NCBI GenBank assembly: GCA_002352225.1
Contig: DEIA01000042.1
Span: 32,149-96,148 of the forward strand
Source of the DNA: Flammeovirgaceae bacterium UBA2786
GTDB taxonomy: Bacteria > Bacteroidota > Bacteroidia > Cytophagales > Cyclobacteriaceae
Direction of reading: 5' to 3'
Length of the DNA stretch: 64,000 nt
Shown: positions 18,798-28,105 of the stretch, piece after piece
Layout of the letters: each line of letters starts with the position of its first letter
How positions within the stretch are numbered: position 1 is the first letter of the stretch
Position numbers and translations under genes: made by a program
Notes under the pieces: model-generated
Database searches by the model: none
What the model was told of the DNA's origin: nothing
Seen by the model: only the letters and a program-made list of their open reading frames with translations

Positions 18798-19417
18798 AGA
18801 AAAGTTTCGGCCATTAGCCAGAGTCTTATTCCAAAGGCAAACAGGCAAATTCCTACTACAATATTCAGAATCATCATCAATCTTTGAGTAACCAATCTTC
18901 TTAGTTTGTCAGCCAGGTAAGCTTTAATTAAATCTGTAGCTAATACCGTAATTAGTACAACACAAAAGAAAAAGAGAAATTCATAGCCTTGGGTGTAGCC
19001 GAAATCGAGCGAAGCCACACTTATGGCCCCAATCCAAAACACGGGTACCATTGGGCTTAGGGCATTAATAACAAACCCTTTAAAGAAGTATCGGTACCAA
19101 CTTTTTTCGTTGGCTGCATCTAATGTGCGCAGGGGTCTTCTGCTTTTAATAACAGCATGGTAAAGGCCAAACAACATCAAAATAACAGCACCTACATAGG
19201 CCAGGTATTCTTTAAATTCCGGATCGTGAATAAACTGAACAAGTCCAAAGTAGCAAATAGTAACAAAAAGAATATCGCTTACAGAAACCCCTAACGACAC
19301 CAATACACCACTCCAAAATCCACGTTCAACACTGGTTTGCATAATGGTAAAAAATACGGGGCCTACTAACACAGCCAGCACTAACCCCATTTTAATTCCA
19401 TTGAGTACAATTTCCAT
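18788..19417 (-). CDS. LysE family exporter
   Basis: A polytopic inner-membrane protein of about 209 residues with six hydrophobic segments. GLVLAVLVGPVFFTIMQTSVERGFWSGVLVSLGVSVSD has the LysE/RhtB pattern (conserved GP and G...G..D) in the first two helices. It probably exports amino acids or other small metabolites; the substrate is unknown. I prefer the ATG at 19417 (MEIVLNGIKMG); the longer frame from 19459 overlaps the GH3 gene and adds a hydrophilic tail. Confidence 0.85.
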   Translation of the reverse strand: MEIVLNGIKMGLVLAVLVGPVFFTIMQTSVERGFWSGVLVSLGVSVSDILFVTICYFGLVQFIHDPEFKEYLAYVGAVILMLFGLYHAVIKSRRPLRTLDAANEKSWYRYFFKGFVINALSPMVPVFWIGAISVASLDFGYTQGYEFLFFFCVVLITVLATDLIKAYLADKLRRLVTQRLMMILNIVVGICLFAFGIRLWLMAETFLQS

Positions 19418-19421
19418 TTCG

Positions 19422-20954
19422 TCAGGCAATGAATTTGGTCCACTCTTCCAGCTGGGCACTCTTCATTACGCGTGGAAATTTATTTTGACCCCCTACTTTA
19501 CCCTTTATCTGCATCCACTGATAAAATTTATTAACCGGCAACACGGTAACCAGTACTTCTTTAAGTGCTGCGCTGCGCTCTACGGCATAGTCATCGTTCA
19601 ATTCTTTTAAATGAAAATCGATGCGCTCTTTCAGGTAACTGGCATTTACCTCCTTATCGGTTCCTATAAACCAATGGTGTGCAAACAAGGATTGGTGCGG
19701 AATACCCGCTACGGTAAATTCAGGTATTTCTATATTCAGTTCGTTCGAAACCAACTCTATAGCTTTGTTCATGTTATCCACCGAAAGGTGTTCGCCACAT
19801 AAACTCAGAAAATGTTTGGTGCGACCGGTTATTACAATCTCGCACTCCTCTACCGAAACAAACTTAATAACATCTCCAATTACATAACGCCACGCACCTG
19901 CACACGTAGAAAGCAGGATGGCATACTCTTTACCTTCTTCTATTTCATCGATTAGTAATGATTGTGCATCGGGATTAATTTCACCCGAGGGTAAAAAGTT
20001 TTTTTCATCAAATGGTACAAACTCATAAAAGATTCCATTGTTCAATACCAGGCGCATGGATTTACGTTTTGGCAAAGCCTGGTAGGCAATAAAACCTTCT
20101 GACGCCAGGTAGGTTTCTATATAATAAATCGGGCGGCCTAACAATTTTTCGAAGCCTTTACGGTACGGATCCATGGATACACCACCATGCACATAGATGA
20201 GCAGGTTAGGCCATATCTCGTGTATATGATCTACCTTATGGTGTGTAATGATTTTCTCTAACAAAATCTGAATCCATGCGGGCACTCCTACAATTATTCC
20301 AATGTCCCAATCGCGGGCTTTCCGTACAATCTCATTCAACTTATCGTCCCACACCCGGTTGGATGCAATCTTTTTTCCGGGTTTATAAAAATGTTGAAAC
20401 CAAAATGGAAGGCGGGCTGCCTGTATACCACTCAGGTCGCCTTCAAAATAACTTCCTCTTTTGTTCAGGTGCGTGCTTCCGCCAATCATCAGAATACCCG
20501 ATTCAAAAACTTCAGCTGGTAAATCGTATTTGGAAAGGCTTAGTATCTGCCTAATGCTGGTGCGCTGAATAGCTTTTATCATTTCCTTGGTTATCGGAAT
20601 ATGTTTGCTCGAAGCCTCAGACGTACCCGAACTTAATGCAAAGTATTTGGTACGGCCAGGCCAGCAAATATTCTTTGATCCTTTAATTGACAGGTGCCAC
20701 CAATCTTTGTAAATCTTATTGTAATCGTGAATAGGTATGATGCTTTTAAAGGCCTGGTAAAATGCATGGTTTCCTTTTCGGAATTCGGACAGGATACCCT
20801 GAAAATTGTAGTATTTTCCAAACTCGGTCTGGTTTGCCGTTATCATCAGGTCTTTTAACTCCTGCTTTTGAAGCTCGAAAGGTGAGGTATACTCCTGAAC
20901 AAGGTTTTCTCTAAGTTTTATGCCCTTTTTAAGCAACGTTCCCAGTATGGCCAT
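19422..20954 (-). CDS. GH3 family acyl-adenylating protein
   Basis: The 510-residue protein belongs to the GH3 auxin-responsive promoter family, known in plants as acyl-acid amido synthetases (IAA/jasmonate conjugation) and found widely in Bacteroidota with unknown role. Visible are the P-loop-like ATP motif FALSSGTSEASSKHIPIT near residue 105, YIETYLASEGF, and the hinge region YRYVIGDV-like (AWRYVIGDVIKFV) followed by ITGRTKHFLSLCGEHL. It acts in the cytoplasm; whether it makes amide conjugates here is not known. The LysE gene follows 4 bp downstream, which invites the guess that product synthesis and export are linked. Confidence 0.88.
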   Translation of the reverse strand: MAILGTLLKKGIKLRENLVQEYTSPFELQKQELKDLMITANQTEFGKYYNFQGILSEFRKGNHAFYQAFKSIIPIHDYNKIYKDWWHLSIKGSKNICWPGRTKYFALSSGTSEASSKHIPITKEMIKAIQRTSIRQILSLSKYDLPAEVFESGILMIGGSTHLNKRGSYFEGDLSGIQAARLPFWFQHFYKPGKKIASNRVWDDKLNEIVRKARDWDIGIIVGVPAWIQILLEKIITHHKVDHIHEIWPNLLIYVHGGVSMDPYRKGFEKLLGRPIYYIETYLASEGFIAYQALPKRKSMRLVLNNGIFYEFVPFDEKNFLPSGEINPDAQSLLIDEIEEGKEYAILLSTCAGAWRYVIGDVIKFVSVEECEIVITGRTKHFLSLCGEHLSVDNMNKAIELVSNELNIEIPEFTVAGIPHQSLFAHHWFIGTDKEVNASYLKERIDFHLKELNDDYAVERSAALKEVLVTVLPVNKFYQWMQIKGKVGGQNKFPRVMKSAQLEEWTKFIA

Positions 20955-21092
20955 ACCTTTGTGTAAAATGAAAAGTTACGCGATAGAAGGTGCGAAATTA
21001 TTAAATGGTTATTAAAAATAATATTGAAAAACCAGAGACCCGAATTTGGCACTGGCTTTTTGGAAGATGAAACGATCATTAAATATTTTACA

Positions 21093-21467
21093 ATGAATTT
21101 TAAGCAAACCTTACTTACTTCCGGTGTACTGGGTTTTCTGGCTGTAGCCTTAGGCGCATTTGGTGCGCATGCCCTTAAACCAACCCTGTTGGCAAACAAC
21201 CGGCTTGATGTTTTTGAATTAGCTGTTCAATACCAGTTTTATCACACTTTTGCTTTGTTGGCAATTGCACTCTTACTTCGGAAACAGGAAAGCAGGTTGC
21301 TTAAGACTGCCGGTGTATTAATGGTTGTGGGTACTGTGTTATTCAGCGGTAGTCTTTATAGTATGGCTATTACCAATACATCATCGCTGGGCATGATAAC
21401 TCCATTGGGTGGTGTTTGTTTTTTGGGCGGCTGGGGTTGCCTGATTGTTTCCGCTTTGCGCGATTAG
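21093..21467 (+). CDS. DUF423 family membrane protein
   Basis: Small integral membrane protein of 124 residues with four helices. GVLGFLAVALGAFGAHALKP is the DUF423 opening, and VQYQFYHTFALLAIALLL, GTVLFSGSLYSMAIT and ITPLGGVCFLGGW follow in the usual order. Function unknown. The ATG at 21093 fits the family; a frame from 21024 would add 23 polar residues. It is convergent with, and overlaps by 4 bp, the DUF1573 gene. Confidence 0.9.
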   Translation: MNFKQTLLTSGVLGFLAVALGAFGAHALKPTLLANNRLDVFELAVQYQFYHTFALLAIALLLRKQESRLLKTAGVLMVVGTVLFSGSLYSMAITNTSSLGMITPLGGVCFLGGWGCLIVSALRD

Positions 21468-21859
21468 AGTTTTTTATCCAGCACGTTAGCCACAATCATT
21501 ACCTGATTGGTAGTACCAATTGAGTTTGAGGTAACGGTTGCCACTTTATTCTGACGGCCAATTTTTCCTGAACTGTTAAACGCAATCGTAATCTCACCTT
21601 TACTACCCGGCATAATCGGGTCGCGGGGCCACCCTTTTGGTACCGTACATCCACAGGTAACTTCCACATTGGTAATTATTAAAGCTGCCGTTCCGGTGTT
21701 TGTGAATTTAAACGTGTGTTCAATTTTTTCTCCCTGTACAATATCGCCAAACTCATGACTGAGTTTTTCCCATGTAATTACAGGACCCTTTACCATGTCT
21801 TGGGCTAGCACCACTGAGGCCATCAACACCATTCCTACTACTAACAATCTCTTTACCAT
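21464..21859 (-). CDS. DUF1573 exported protein
   Basis: It has a signal peptide (MVKRLLVVGMVLMASVVLAQ) and then one immunoglobulin-like DUF1573 domain. The hallmark sequences are HEFGDIVQGEKIEHTFKFTNTG and the Cys pair in VTCGCTVPKGWP, followed by PGSKGEITIAFNSSGKIG. The family is abundant in Bacteroidota periplasm and its role is not known. It is a single gene of 131 residues, convergent with DUF423. Confidence 0.92.
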   Translation of the reverse strand: MVKRLLVVGMVLMASVVLAQDMVKGPVITWEKLSHEFGDIVQGEKIEHTFKFTNTGTAALIITNVEVTCGCTVPKGWPRDPIMPGSKGEITIAFNSSGKIGRQNKVATVTSNSIGTTNQVMIVANVLDKKL

Positions 21860-21986
21860 GCGCTCACTGAATAGTTTCTTCTACGAAAACCGAAACTGAT
21901 CCGGTTTTATTTTACCGATGCTTAACAATTTTAAAATAATTCTTCAAACTAATTTTAAGAACCGTAACTTTCTATACAACGAAATT

Positions 21987-22460
21987 ATGACAACGCGGGT
22001 TCAGGAAATTTTCGGAAACAGGCTACGCCTTCGCGTCTGTGGTATTTGTGTCCATAACGGGCAAATACTATTGGTTAATCATTTGGGATTAGGGCAGCCA
22101 CATTTTTGGGCTCCCCCGGGTGGTGGCGTACAAACTGGCGAACCCGCCCACGAAGCCTTGATTCGCGAATTCAAAGAAGAAACCGGATTAACCGTAGAAG
22201 TTCGTGACTTTTTGTTTGCCTGCGAATTTATTCAGATGCCGCTTCATGCAGTAGAATTGTTCTTTCAGGTGAGAATAATTGAGGGAAACCTGGCTATCGG
22301 GCTAGACCCGGAGTTGGGCGACCGACAGATTATTAAGGAGGTTCGTTTTTTTGATGATGCCCAAATCCGAAGCACCCCGCTGGCTCACCTGCATGGCATT
22401 TTTAAAGAAGTATCCAATATCGCTCAAATTGGCCATTTAAGGGGCTATTTTAAGTTATAA
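21987..22460 (+). CDS. NUDIX hydrolase
   Basis: A pyrophosphohydrolase of about 157 residues with an intact Nudix box (G-x5-E-x7-REF-x-EE-x-G, starting at GGGVQTGEPAHE and ending REFKEETGL near residue 65). The substrate is likely a nucleoside diphosphate linked to another group, but is not defined. The ATG at 21987 (MTTRVQEIFGNRLRLRVCG) is preferred over that at 21918, which adds 23 residues with no domain. Confidence 0.87.
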   Translation: MTTRVQEIFGNRLRLRVCGICVHNGQILLVNHLGLGQPHFWAPPGGGVQTGEPAHEALIREFKEETGLTVEVRDFLFACEFIQMPLHAVELFFQVRIIEGNLAIGLDPELGDRQIIKEVRFFDDAQIRSTPLAHLHGIFKEVSNIAQIGHLRGYFKL

Positions 22461-22517
22461 TTGGTTGTATTAAACGGCATAAAATATTTATAATTGCAGG
22501 CTAAACCTGTAAACCAA

Positions 22518-23327
22518 ATGAACTTGACTAAAATCCTTACCGGAGTACTTCTGATTCTTAGCCTTTACCTAGCCTGGATGCTATACCGAAGTGTGCAAGG
22601 CACTATCGAAGAGCGCGAATCTATCTCCACCACCGAGACAGCTATAATTGAGAAACTTAAATTTATCCGTGAGGCGGAAATCGTGTTTCATAGTGTAAAT
22701 AAACGCTACACCTCTAACTGGGATTCGCTGGCAGATTTTATTCGCAACGGACAGGTTCCTATCATTCAGCGAAGAGAAGAAATTACGCAAAAAGCGTATG
22801 GTGTGGAAGAAGTAAAAGTTATAATCGACACGCTAGGCTTTGTTTCAGCCAAAGAAAGAATTTTTAAAAAGAACTATAGTGTCAATGCTTCTGATAATGG
22901 AGTTTTTATGGGGTTTAAAATAAAAATTGGCGATCAACTGATTAAAAATCAACGCACATACCAGATTAAAGTGGGCGATAAAGTAAATGAACCTCCCCTC
23001 GTTGATCAGGGTATTGTAACAAAACTAGAAGATATTAAAGTTGGCGATGAACTTAAGAAAGGGCAAACACTTTTCACCCTTACGGATGATATCTTCAATG
23101 CAAACATCGACCTGGCCAAGCTAAGCGATGTGCCCGGCAATGAAGGCGGCAAATTCGACATCTTTGTAGGTGTGGTAGAACGCGGTGGTTTAAAGGTACC
23201 CGTAATTGAGGTTAAAGACCCCAAGCCAGTTAACCCTAACCGCAAAGAAACAAACGAAGCTAAAAACCGTAAACCTTTACACTTTGGCTCGCGTCTGGAT
23301 GTTTCTACCTCGGGTAACTGGGAATAA
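22518..23327 (+). CDS. Membrane-anchored protein of unknown function
   Basis: The 269-residue product has one N-terminal membrane helix (ILTGVLLILSLYLAWMLY) and a ~245-residue extracytoplasmic part. No known domain is recognised. The first 60 residues after the helix form an amphipathic region (ERESISTTETAIIEKLKFIREAE) and the C-terminus is basic and Pro/Asn rich. I start at the ATG at 22518, as the ATG at 22494 adds only a short polar leader. It is followed after 9 bp by the DUF3822 gene and then coaD, which suggests an operon. Confidence 0.75.
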   Translation: MNLTKILTGVLLILSLYLAWMLYRSVQGTIEERESISTTETAIIEKLKFIREAEIVFHSVNKRYTSNWDSLADFIRNGQVPIIQRREEITQKAYGVEEVKVIIDTLGFVSAKERIFKKNYSVNASDNGVFMGFKIKIGDQLIKNQRTYQIKVGDKVNEPPLVDQGIVTKLEDIKVGDELKKGQTLFTLTDDIFNANIDLAKLSDVPGNEGGKFDIFVGVVERGGLKVPVIEVKDPKPVNPNRKETNEAKNRKPLHFGSRLDVSTSGNWE

Positions 23328-23336
23328 CAATTTGCT

Positions 23337-24224
23337 TTGCAAGCTATAGCACAAGGCTTTAAACTGATTAAGAAGATCAAAGATGATCGGTTTGATGAAG
23401 AAAATCTTCATCAATACACACTCTTGGTTCAGTTTGGCGTACGCGACTTGCAGGTTGCCATTGTAGATTCAGAAGATTCACGACTTCTTTTTTTAGAGGA
23501 TTATGTATTGGGCGACTCCAATTCGCACAGCGAATTGATTAGTCAATACCAGCAATTATTCGACTCGCATCCGGTTTTACATGCAGGTTTCTGGAGGGAA
23601 GTTCGAATAAGTGTTAAAAATACAAAGTTTGCCCAAGTACCGGCTTCGCTATTTATGCCCGAAGCTGCCCATGAATACCTCCGCTTCAATGCCCAACTCG
23701 ATACAGAGAAAGAAGATATTTTAGTCTGTCAGAATCATCGCAGCGATGCGGTAACGGTATTTGCCGTTCAAAAAGAATTAAATGCCTGGCTTAATCGTAT
23801 CTATGCCAATACCAGGCTCAGGTTAATACATCAATCTGCTGCGCTTATTGAAGGTGTTTTGGAATATGCCCAAACCAATCAAAACCCGCTTTACATTTAT
23901 GTAGATCGCTTTAAGTTACACATACTGGCAGTATCGAATGGCAAGCTTTTGTATTACAATCAATTTCTGATCAAGCAGTTTTCAGATTATATAAAATACA
24001 TTATGCTGGTGCTGAAAGGTTTGGGGATGGATCAAAACACCAGCCAGGTAGTGCTTTGGGGGTACATAGGCAAAAAAACACCACACTACGAGGAGTTTGT
24101 AAAATACGTGCGCAATGTAGGTTTTGGCGGCCGGCCGGCCTACCTCAAGTTTGGTTATCTGTTTGATGAAGTTCAGGAGCATCATTTTTTCGATCTCTTC
24201 TCCATTTACCTGCTTACCCCATGA
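23337..24224 (+). CDS. DUF3822 family protein
   Basis: A 295-residue protein of the Bacteroidota-specific DUF3822 family, which looks like an actin/hexokinase-type (ASKHA-like) fold. The N-terminal strands LLVQFGVRDLQVAIVDSED, LYIYVDRFKLHILAVSNGKLLYYNQF in the middle, and VVLWGYIGK near the end give this impression. The start is the TTG at 23337; there is no ATG before the conserved start. In related genomes this family commonly sits beside rsmD and coaD; here rsmD is missing and coaD overlaps the stop by 4 bp. Confidence 0.82.
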   Translation: MQAIAQGFKLIKKIKDDRFDEENLHQYTLLVQFGVRDLQVAIVDSEDSRLLFLEDYVLGDSNSHSELISQYQQLFDSHPVLHAGFWREVRISVKNTKFAQVPASLFMPEAAHEYLRFNAQLDTEKEDILVCQNHRSDAVTVFAVQKELNAWLNRIYANTRLRLIHQSAALIEGVLEYAQTNQNPLYIYVDRFKLHILAVSNGKLLYYNQFLIKQFSDYIKYIMLVLKGLGMDQNTSQVVLWGYIGKKTPHYEEFVKYVRNVGFGGRPAYLKFGYLFDEVQEHHFFDLFSIYLLTP

Positions 24225-24676
24225 AACGCATTGCCATTTTTCCTGGCTCGTTCGATCCTTTTACTAAAGGACATCAGGACATTGTACTGCGCGGACTTAC
24301 CTTATTCGATGAAATTATTGTAGCCATTGGATACAACAGCGCAAAAAGCCAACGCTACTTCCCCATCGAATTTATGGTAGAAAAAATTGGCGAAACATTT
24401 AAAAACGAGCCTCGCATTACCGTGCAAACCTTTTCAGAACTAACCGCTGAATTTGCCAAACGTAACGGTGCCCGCTACCTGCTTCGGGGGTTACGTAACA
24501 CAACCGATTTTGAATACGAAAACAGTATTGCTCAGGTAAACCGGCAACTAAACCCCGAACTTGAATCTGTTTTTCTGATTACATCGCCCGCTTTTGCAGC
24601 CATTAGTTCCAGTATTATTCGCGAAGTACATCGGTATAATGGAGATGTGTCTTCGCTAATACCCTATAAAATCTAA
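24221..24676 (+). CDS. coaD: Phosphopantetheine adenylyltransferase
   Basis: Makes dephospho-CoA from 4'-phosphopantetheine and ATP. The nucleotidyltransferase motif PGSFDPFTKGHQDIV at residues 8-22 contains the T/KGH nucleotide-binding site, and ISSSIIREV near residue 130 is the second ATP motif. It also has the family segment RGLRNTTDFEYE. The length of 151 residues is normal. It overlaps the DUF3822 gene by 4 bp and is convergent with the next NUDIX gene, overlapping its stop by 4 bp. Confidence 0.97.
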   Translation: MKRIAIFPGSFDPFTKGHQDIVLRGLTLFDEIIVAIGYNSAKSQRYFPIEFMVEKIGETFKNEPRITVQTFSELTAEFAKRNGARYLLRGLRNTTDFEYENSIAQVNRQLNPELESVFLITSPAFAAISSSIIREVHRYNGDVSSLIPYKI

Positions 24677-25362
24677 CCTGATAGTTTTTGACTTTCCTGC
24701 TTGCGGTAGTATTCTTCAAATACAAACCGAATTGATTTATAGGAGTTTTCAAGTGCGTGGTACACTTCCTTTTGGGTCATCCAGCGAAGTTCTTCAATAT
24801 CTTCTTCCGTACTCGGCTTGCTTCGTGTATCATCTACTACATCCATAATAAACCAGCGTGTTTTCTTTAACATATTGTTTTTATTCATGGTATAGGTGTG
24901 CCAGGTGGTACACAATCGTTTAACCAGCTTTACACTAATGTTACACTCCTCTTCCACTTCGCGCACAGCCGTTTGTCTGTTGCGCTCACCCGATTCTTTT
25001 TTACCTTTTGGTAAATCCCACTTCTTCATGCGGTAAATCATCAGTATCTTATCCTTCTTACGCACCAGACCACCGGCAGCCTTAATCACCTTAAATTTCT
25101 GTGTAAGCGAAAGTTTCAGAGTTCTGTAATCGTTAGGCGTAATGTATAACGAGAACAGGTTAGTGGGTACTTTAGAGTTGATCAGGTCTAATACCAGGCT
25201 AAAATCCAGATTGCTTACATTTTTAATCCACACATGGTGAATTAGCTTTGCTTTGGTTATTTCTTCAGCCGTTGCATCAAGTTCAAAATTAGTATGCCCG
25301 GCAGGAGGTGTTTTGCCCGGGGGCAAAATGCGGATTGGAATGTCGTTTACAAATAAATTCAT
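24673..25362 (-). CDS. NUDIX hydrolase with N-terminal extension
   Basis: A protein of about 229 residues. Residues 1-~105 are a Bacteroidota-specific extension (MNLFVNDIPIRILPPGK...), followed by a Nudix domain. Its box reads GKKESGERNRQT then AVREVEEECNI: the catalytic REVxEE core is intact, but the usual Gly after EEx is Asn. Substrate unknown. The ATG at 25362 is preferred; an in-frame ATG at 25398 would add 12 residues. It is divergent from pyrE. Confidence 0.85.
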   Translation of the reverse strand: MNLFVNDIPIRILPPGKTPPAGHTNFELDATAEEITKAKLIHHVWIKNVSNLDFSLVLDLINSKVPTNLFSLYITPNDYRTLKLSLTQKFKVIKAAGGLVRKKDKILMIYRMKKWDLPKGKKESGERNRQTAVREVEEECNISVKLVKRLCTTWHTYTMNKNNMLKKTRWFIMDVVDDTRSKPSTEEDIEELRWMTQKEVYHALENSYKSIRFVFEEYYRKQESQKLSG

Positions 25363-25460
25363 GCAATCCGTATATCGGGTTTCGTCTTGCAAAAACATAA
25401 ATTATTTGCAATCAATCAACCCCTCTGTATAAATTCACGTCTTCTCAATACCTTGCGCCT

Positions 25461-26102
25461 ATGGTAAAAGTAGAAACAGAAACAGCCGGACCGGTAGCTT
25501 CGCGGTTATTGCAGGTAGGAGCAATTAAGATAAACCATAAACAACCGTTTACGTGGAGTTCGGGCTGGAAATCGCCTATTTATTGCGATAACCGGTTGGC
25601 ACTTTCATACCCCATTATCCGATCGTATATAAAGGAAAAATTAGCCCAGGTTATTCAACAAAACTTCGAAAAAGCAGAATGTATTGCCGGTGTGGCAACG
25701 GCAGGAATTCCGCAGGGAGCACTGGTGGCTGATTTGCTGGGATTACCCTTTATCTATGTGCGGCCAAAACCAAAAGAACATGGTATGGGAAACCTGATTG
25801 AAGGAAAACTTGAAAAAAACAGCAGGGTGGTATTGGTTGAAGACTTAATCTCTACCGGTGGTAGTTCGCTTAAAGCCGCTCAGGCCGTACAGGAAGCTGG
25901 CGGAAAACCAATTGGTATGGCGGCAATATTTACCTATGGTTTTGAAACTGCTGAAAGAAATTTTAATGATGCAAAAATACCATTGGTTTGCCTCAGCGAT
26001 TTCAATCACCTACTCATCGAAGCTGTTAAAAGTCAGTACCTTGATGAGAGCCAGTTAATCTATGTGAAGTCGTGGCGGCTTGACCCGGCCAACTGGAAGT
26101 AA
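25461..26102 (+). CDS. pyrE: Orotate phosphoribosyltransferase
   Basis: Fifth step of UMP synthesis: orotate and PRPP give OMP. The PRPP-binding motif VVLVEDLISTGGSSLKAA lies near residue 125, and the family pieces FTWSSGWKSPIYCDNRL (substrate side) and GVATAGIPQGALVAD precede it. The 213-residue length is normal. It is followed 8-14 bp later by a sugar transporter, which has no evident functional link. Confidence 0.96.
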   Translation: MVKVETETAGPVASRLLQVGAIKINHKQPFTWSSGWKSPIYCDNRLALSYPIIRSYIKEKLAQVIQQNFEKAECIAGVATAGIPQGALVADLLGLPFIYVRPKPKEHGMGNLIEGKLEKNSRVVLVEDLISTGGSSLKAAQAVQEAGGKPIGMAAIFTYGFETAERNFNDAKIPLVCLSDFNHLLIEAVKSQYLDESQLIYVKSWRLDPANWK

Positions 26103-26116
26103 CCTCTTCTGTGTAC

Positions 26117-27472
26117 ATGAATGCCCGCCAATACACACTGCTTAATTCTGTAGTGGCCGCCATGGCCGGCTTTCTGTTTGGTTTTGATACTGTTGTGATA
26201 TCTGGTGCCAACCAACCTATAAAAATTCTATGGGATACTTCGCCCTGGTTTCATGGATTCTTTATTATGTCTATGGCCTTATGGGGAACTGTTTTGGGTG
26301 CCCTTTTTGGAGGTGGCCCTACCGAAAAGTATGGCCGCAAAAAAGTATTATTCTGGATTGGTGTGTTATACTTTGTTAGTGCGGTAGGATCAGCTCTTGC
26401 TCCCGATCCTTATTCGTTTTCGTTCTTCCGCTTTATAGGTGGTATTGGGGTTGGTGTATCATCTGTTGCAGCACCTACTTATATAGCCGAAATCTCTACT
26501 TCATCAATACGCGGCAGGCTGGTAGCGATGTATCAGTTTAATATTGTATTTGGAATACTGATTGCATTCCTGTCGAACTACTTTTTAATGGGGTTTGATG
26601 GCAGCAATGATTGGCGTTGGATGTTAGGTGTTGAAGCCATACCAGCATTGGCTTACACATTGTTTGTGTTGCGTATACCCGAAAGCCCGCGGTGGTTAAT
26701 ATCCCGCAGCAATAATCTGGCGGCAGCCAAAAAAATATTAACCGACCTGGGTACCACCGATACCGAAACTGCTATTCGCGAGATTGCAGAATCCAACAGA
26801 ACTACATCAGGAGATGATTCATTAAAAGAGTTTTTCAGTAAGCGTTTAACCAAACCTATTGCACTAGCCTTTTTTATAGCCTTCTTCAATCAACTATCGG
26901 GAATCAATTTTATTCTGTATTACGCACCCGAAATTCTGGAGCGGGCCGGGCTTGCCGCTAAAGATTCGCTCTTTAATTCAATTGCCATTGGTGGCATTAA
27001 CCTGATCTTCACGTTTGTAGGCTTATACCTGATCGATCGCACCGGTAGAAAAAATCTGATGATTCTCGGTTCTATTGGTTACATAATTAGTTTATCGATG
27101 GTAGCCTATGCCTTCTATTTCGGTACAGGCGAATTTTTTCTGATGACCTTCCTCTTACTTTTTATTGCAGCCCATGCCATTGGCCAGGGCGCAGTAATCT
27201 GGGTATTTATTGCTGAAATTTTTCCCAACAAATCCCGTGCGCTGGGGCAATCGTTCGGGGCCAGTGTACATTGGGTTTTTGCTGCCGTTATTACCTTAGT
27301 TATGCCCGTATTCTTAGATGCCAAAGAAGGCCTTCTAAAGGATGATCCGTGGATCATCTTCGCCTTTTTTGCTTTTATGATGACCTTACAATTAATCTGG
27401 GTGCTTACTCGTTTTCCTGAAACCAAAGGTGCTTCGCTGGAAGAAATTCAGAAACGATTGGGGATTTCGTAA
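26117..27472 (+). CDS. Sugar porter family MFS transporter
   Basis: About 451 residues and twelve membrane helices. The sugar porter signatures are present: FLFGFDTVVISG in helix 1, EKYGRKK in loop 2-3, PESPRWL before the central loop, QLSGINFILYYAPEI in helix 7, DRTGRKN in loop 8-9, and PETKGASLEEIQ after helix 12. It most likely takes up a monosaccharide by proton symport, XylE/GalP-like; the exact sugar cannot be read. The ATG at 26117 is preferred over the GTG two codons upstream. No sugar-metabolism genes adjoin. Confidence 0.9.
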   Translation: MNARQYTLLNSVVAAMAGFLFGFDTVVISGANQPIKILWDTSPWFHGFFIMSMALWGTVLGALFGGGPTEKYGRKKVLFWIGVLYFVSAVGSALAPDPYSFSFFRFIGGIGVGVSSVAAPTYIAEISTSSIRGRLVAMYQFNIVFGILIAFLSNYFLMGFDGSNDWRWMLGVEAIPALAYTLFVLRIPESPRWLISRSNNLAAAKKILTDLGTTDTETAIREIAESNRTTSGDDSLKEFFSKRLTKPIALAFFIAFFNQLSGINFILYYAPEILERAGLAAKDSLFNSIAIGGINLIFTFVGLYLIDRTGRKNLMILGSIGYIISLSMVAYAFYFGTGEFFLMTFLLLFIAAHAIGQGAVIWVFIAEIFPNKSRALGQSFGASVHWVFAAVITLVMPVFLDAKEGLLKDDPWIIFAFFAFMMTLQLIWVLTRFPETKGASLEEIQKRLGIS

Positions 27473-27493
27473 ACTATACCTTAACTATTTTCT

Positions 27494-28054
27494 ATGCGAT
27501 TAATTCTTTGTTCGGTTTTATGTCTTCTGCTTCCTGTTCTTGTTAATGGTCAGGATCAGGAAAAGGAAATATTAGAACTGTTGAATGCGGCACGTACTAA
27601 TCCAAAGAAATTTATAGAAGCGCATGCTTTGCCTTACATTCAGGAAAACGGCCTGGAGAAAAACCGGTATGCGAAATCTTTACTCCAAGACTTGAAGGAA
27701 ACTAAACCTATGGGGGCCTTGAAAGTAGCCCCCGCACTAACTGATGTGGCCCGCTACCATGCAAAAGATATGGGCACAACCGGAGGTATTGGCCATGCCA
27801 GTACAGATGGTACACCGTTTAGTGTTCGGGTACGCTCGCAATCTAAAGCACAGGGTATGATAGCCGAAAATTGTGCCTACGGACAAACCAATGCACTCGA
27901 CTTTGTAATGCAACTGCTAATTGATGATGGGATTGAATCACTCGGGCATCGCAAAAATATTTTAGAAGCTAAATATCAATGGGTAGGTATTGCCATTGAA
28001 CCGCACAAAACATACCGCACCAACTGTGTGATGGATTTTGCCGAACGCTTTTAG
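27494..28054 (+). CDS. Exported CAP (SCP/PR1) domain protein
   Basis: It has a signal peptide (MRLILCSVLCLLLPVLVNGQ) and a single CAP domain of ~160 residues. Motifs are EILELLNAARTNPKKF, LTDVARYHAKDM (first active-site-like His), IAENCAYG, and LGHRKNILEAKYQWVGIAI. These keep the His/Glu cavity residues of the family. Secreted CAP proteins have varied roles and often no proven enzyme activity. Length is 186 residues. It lies 21 bp after the sugar porter, possibly in the same transcript. Confidence 0.9.
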   Translation: MRLILCSVLCLLLPVLVNGQDQEKEILELLNAARTNPKKFIEAHALPYIQENGLEKNRYAKSLLQDLKETKPMGALKVAPALTDVARYHAKDMGTTGGIGHASTDGTPFSVRVRSQSKAQGMIAENCAYGQTNALDFVMQLLIDDGIESLGHRKNILEAKYQWVGIAIEPHKTYRTNCVMDFAERF

Positions 28055-28105
28055 CGATTTGTTTCGGCTGCCAATTTCGTAAAATCGGTTATGTAACCTC
28101 CGTCA

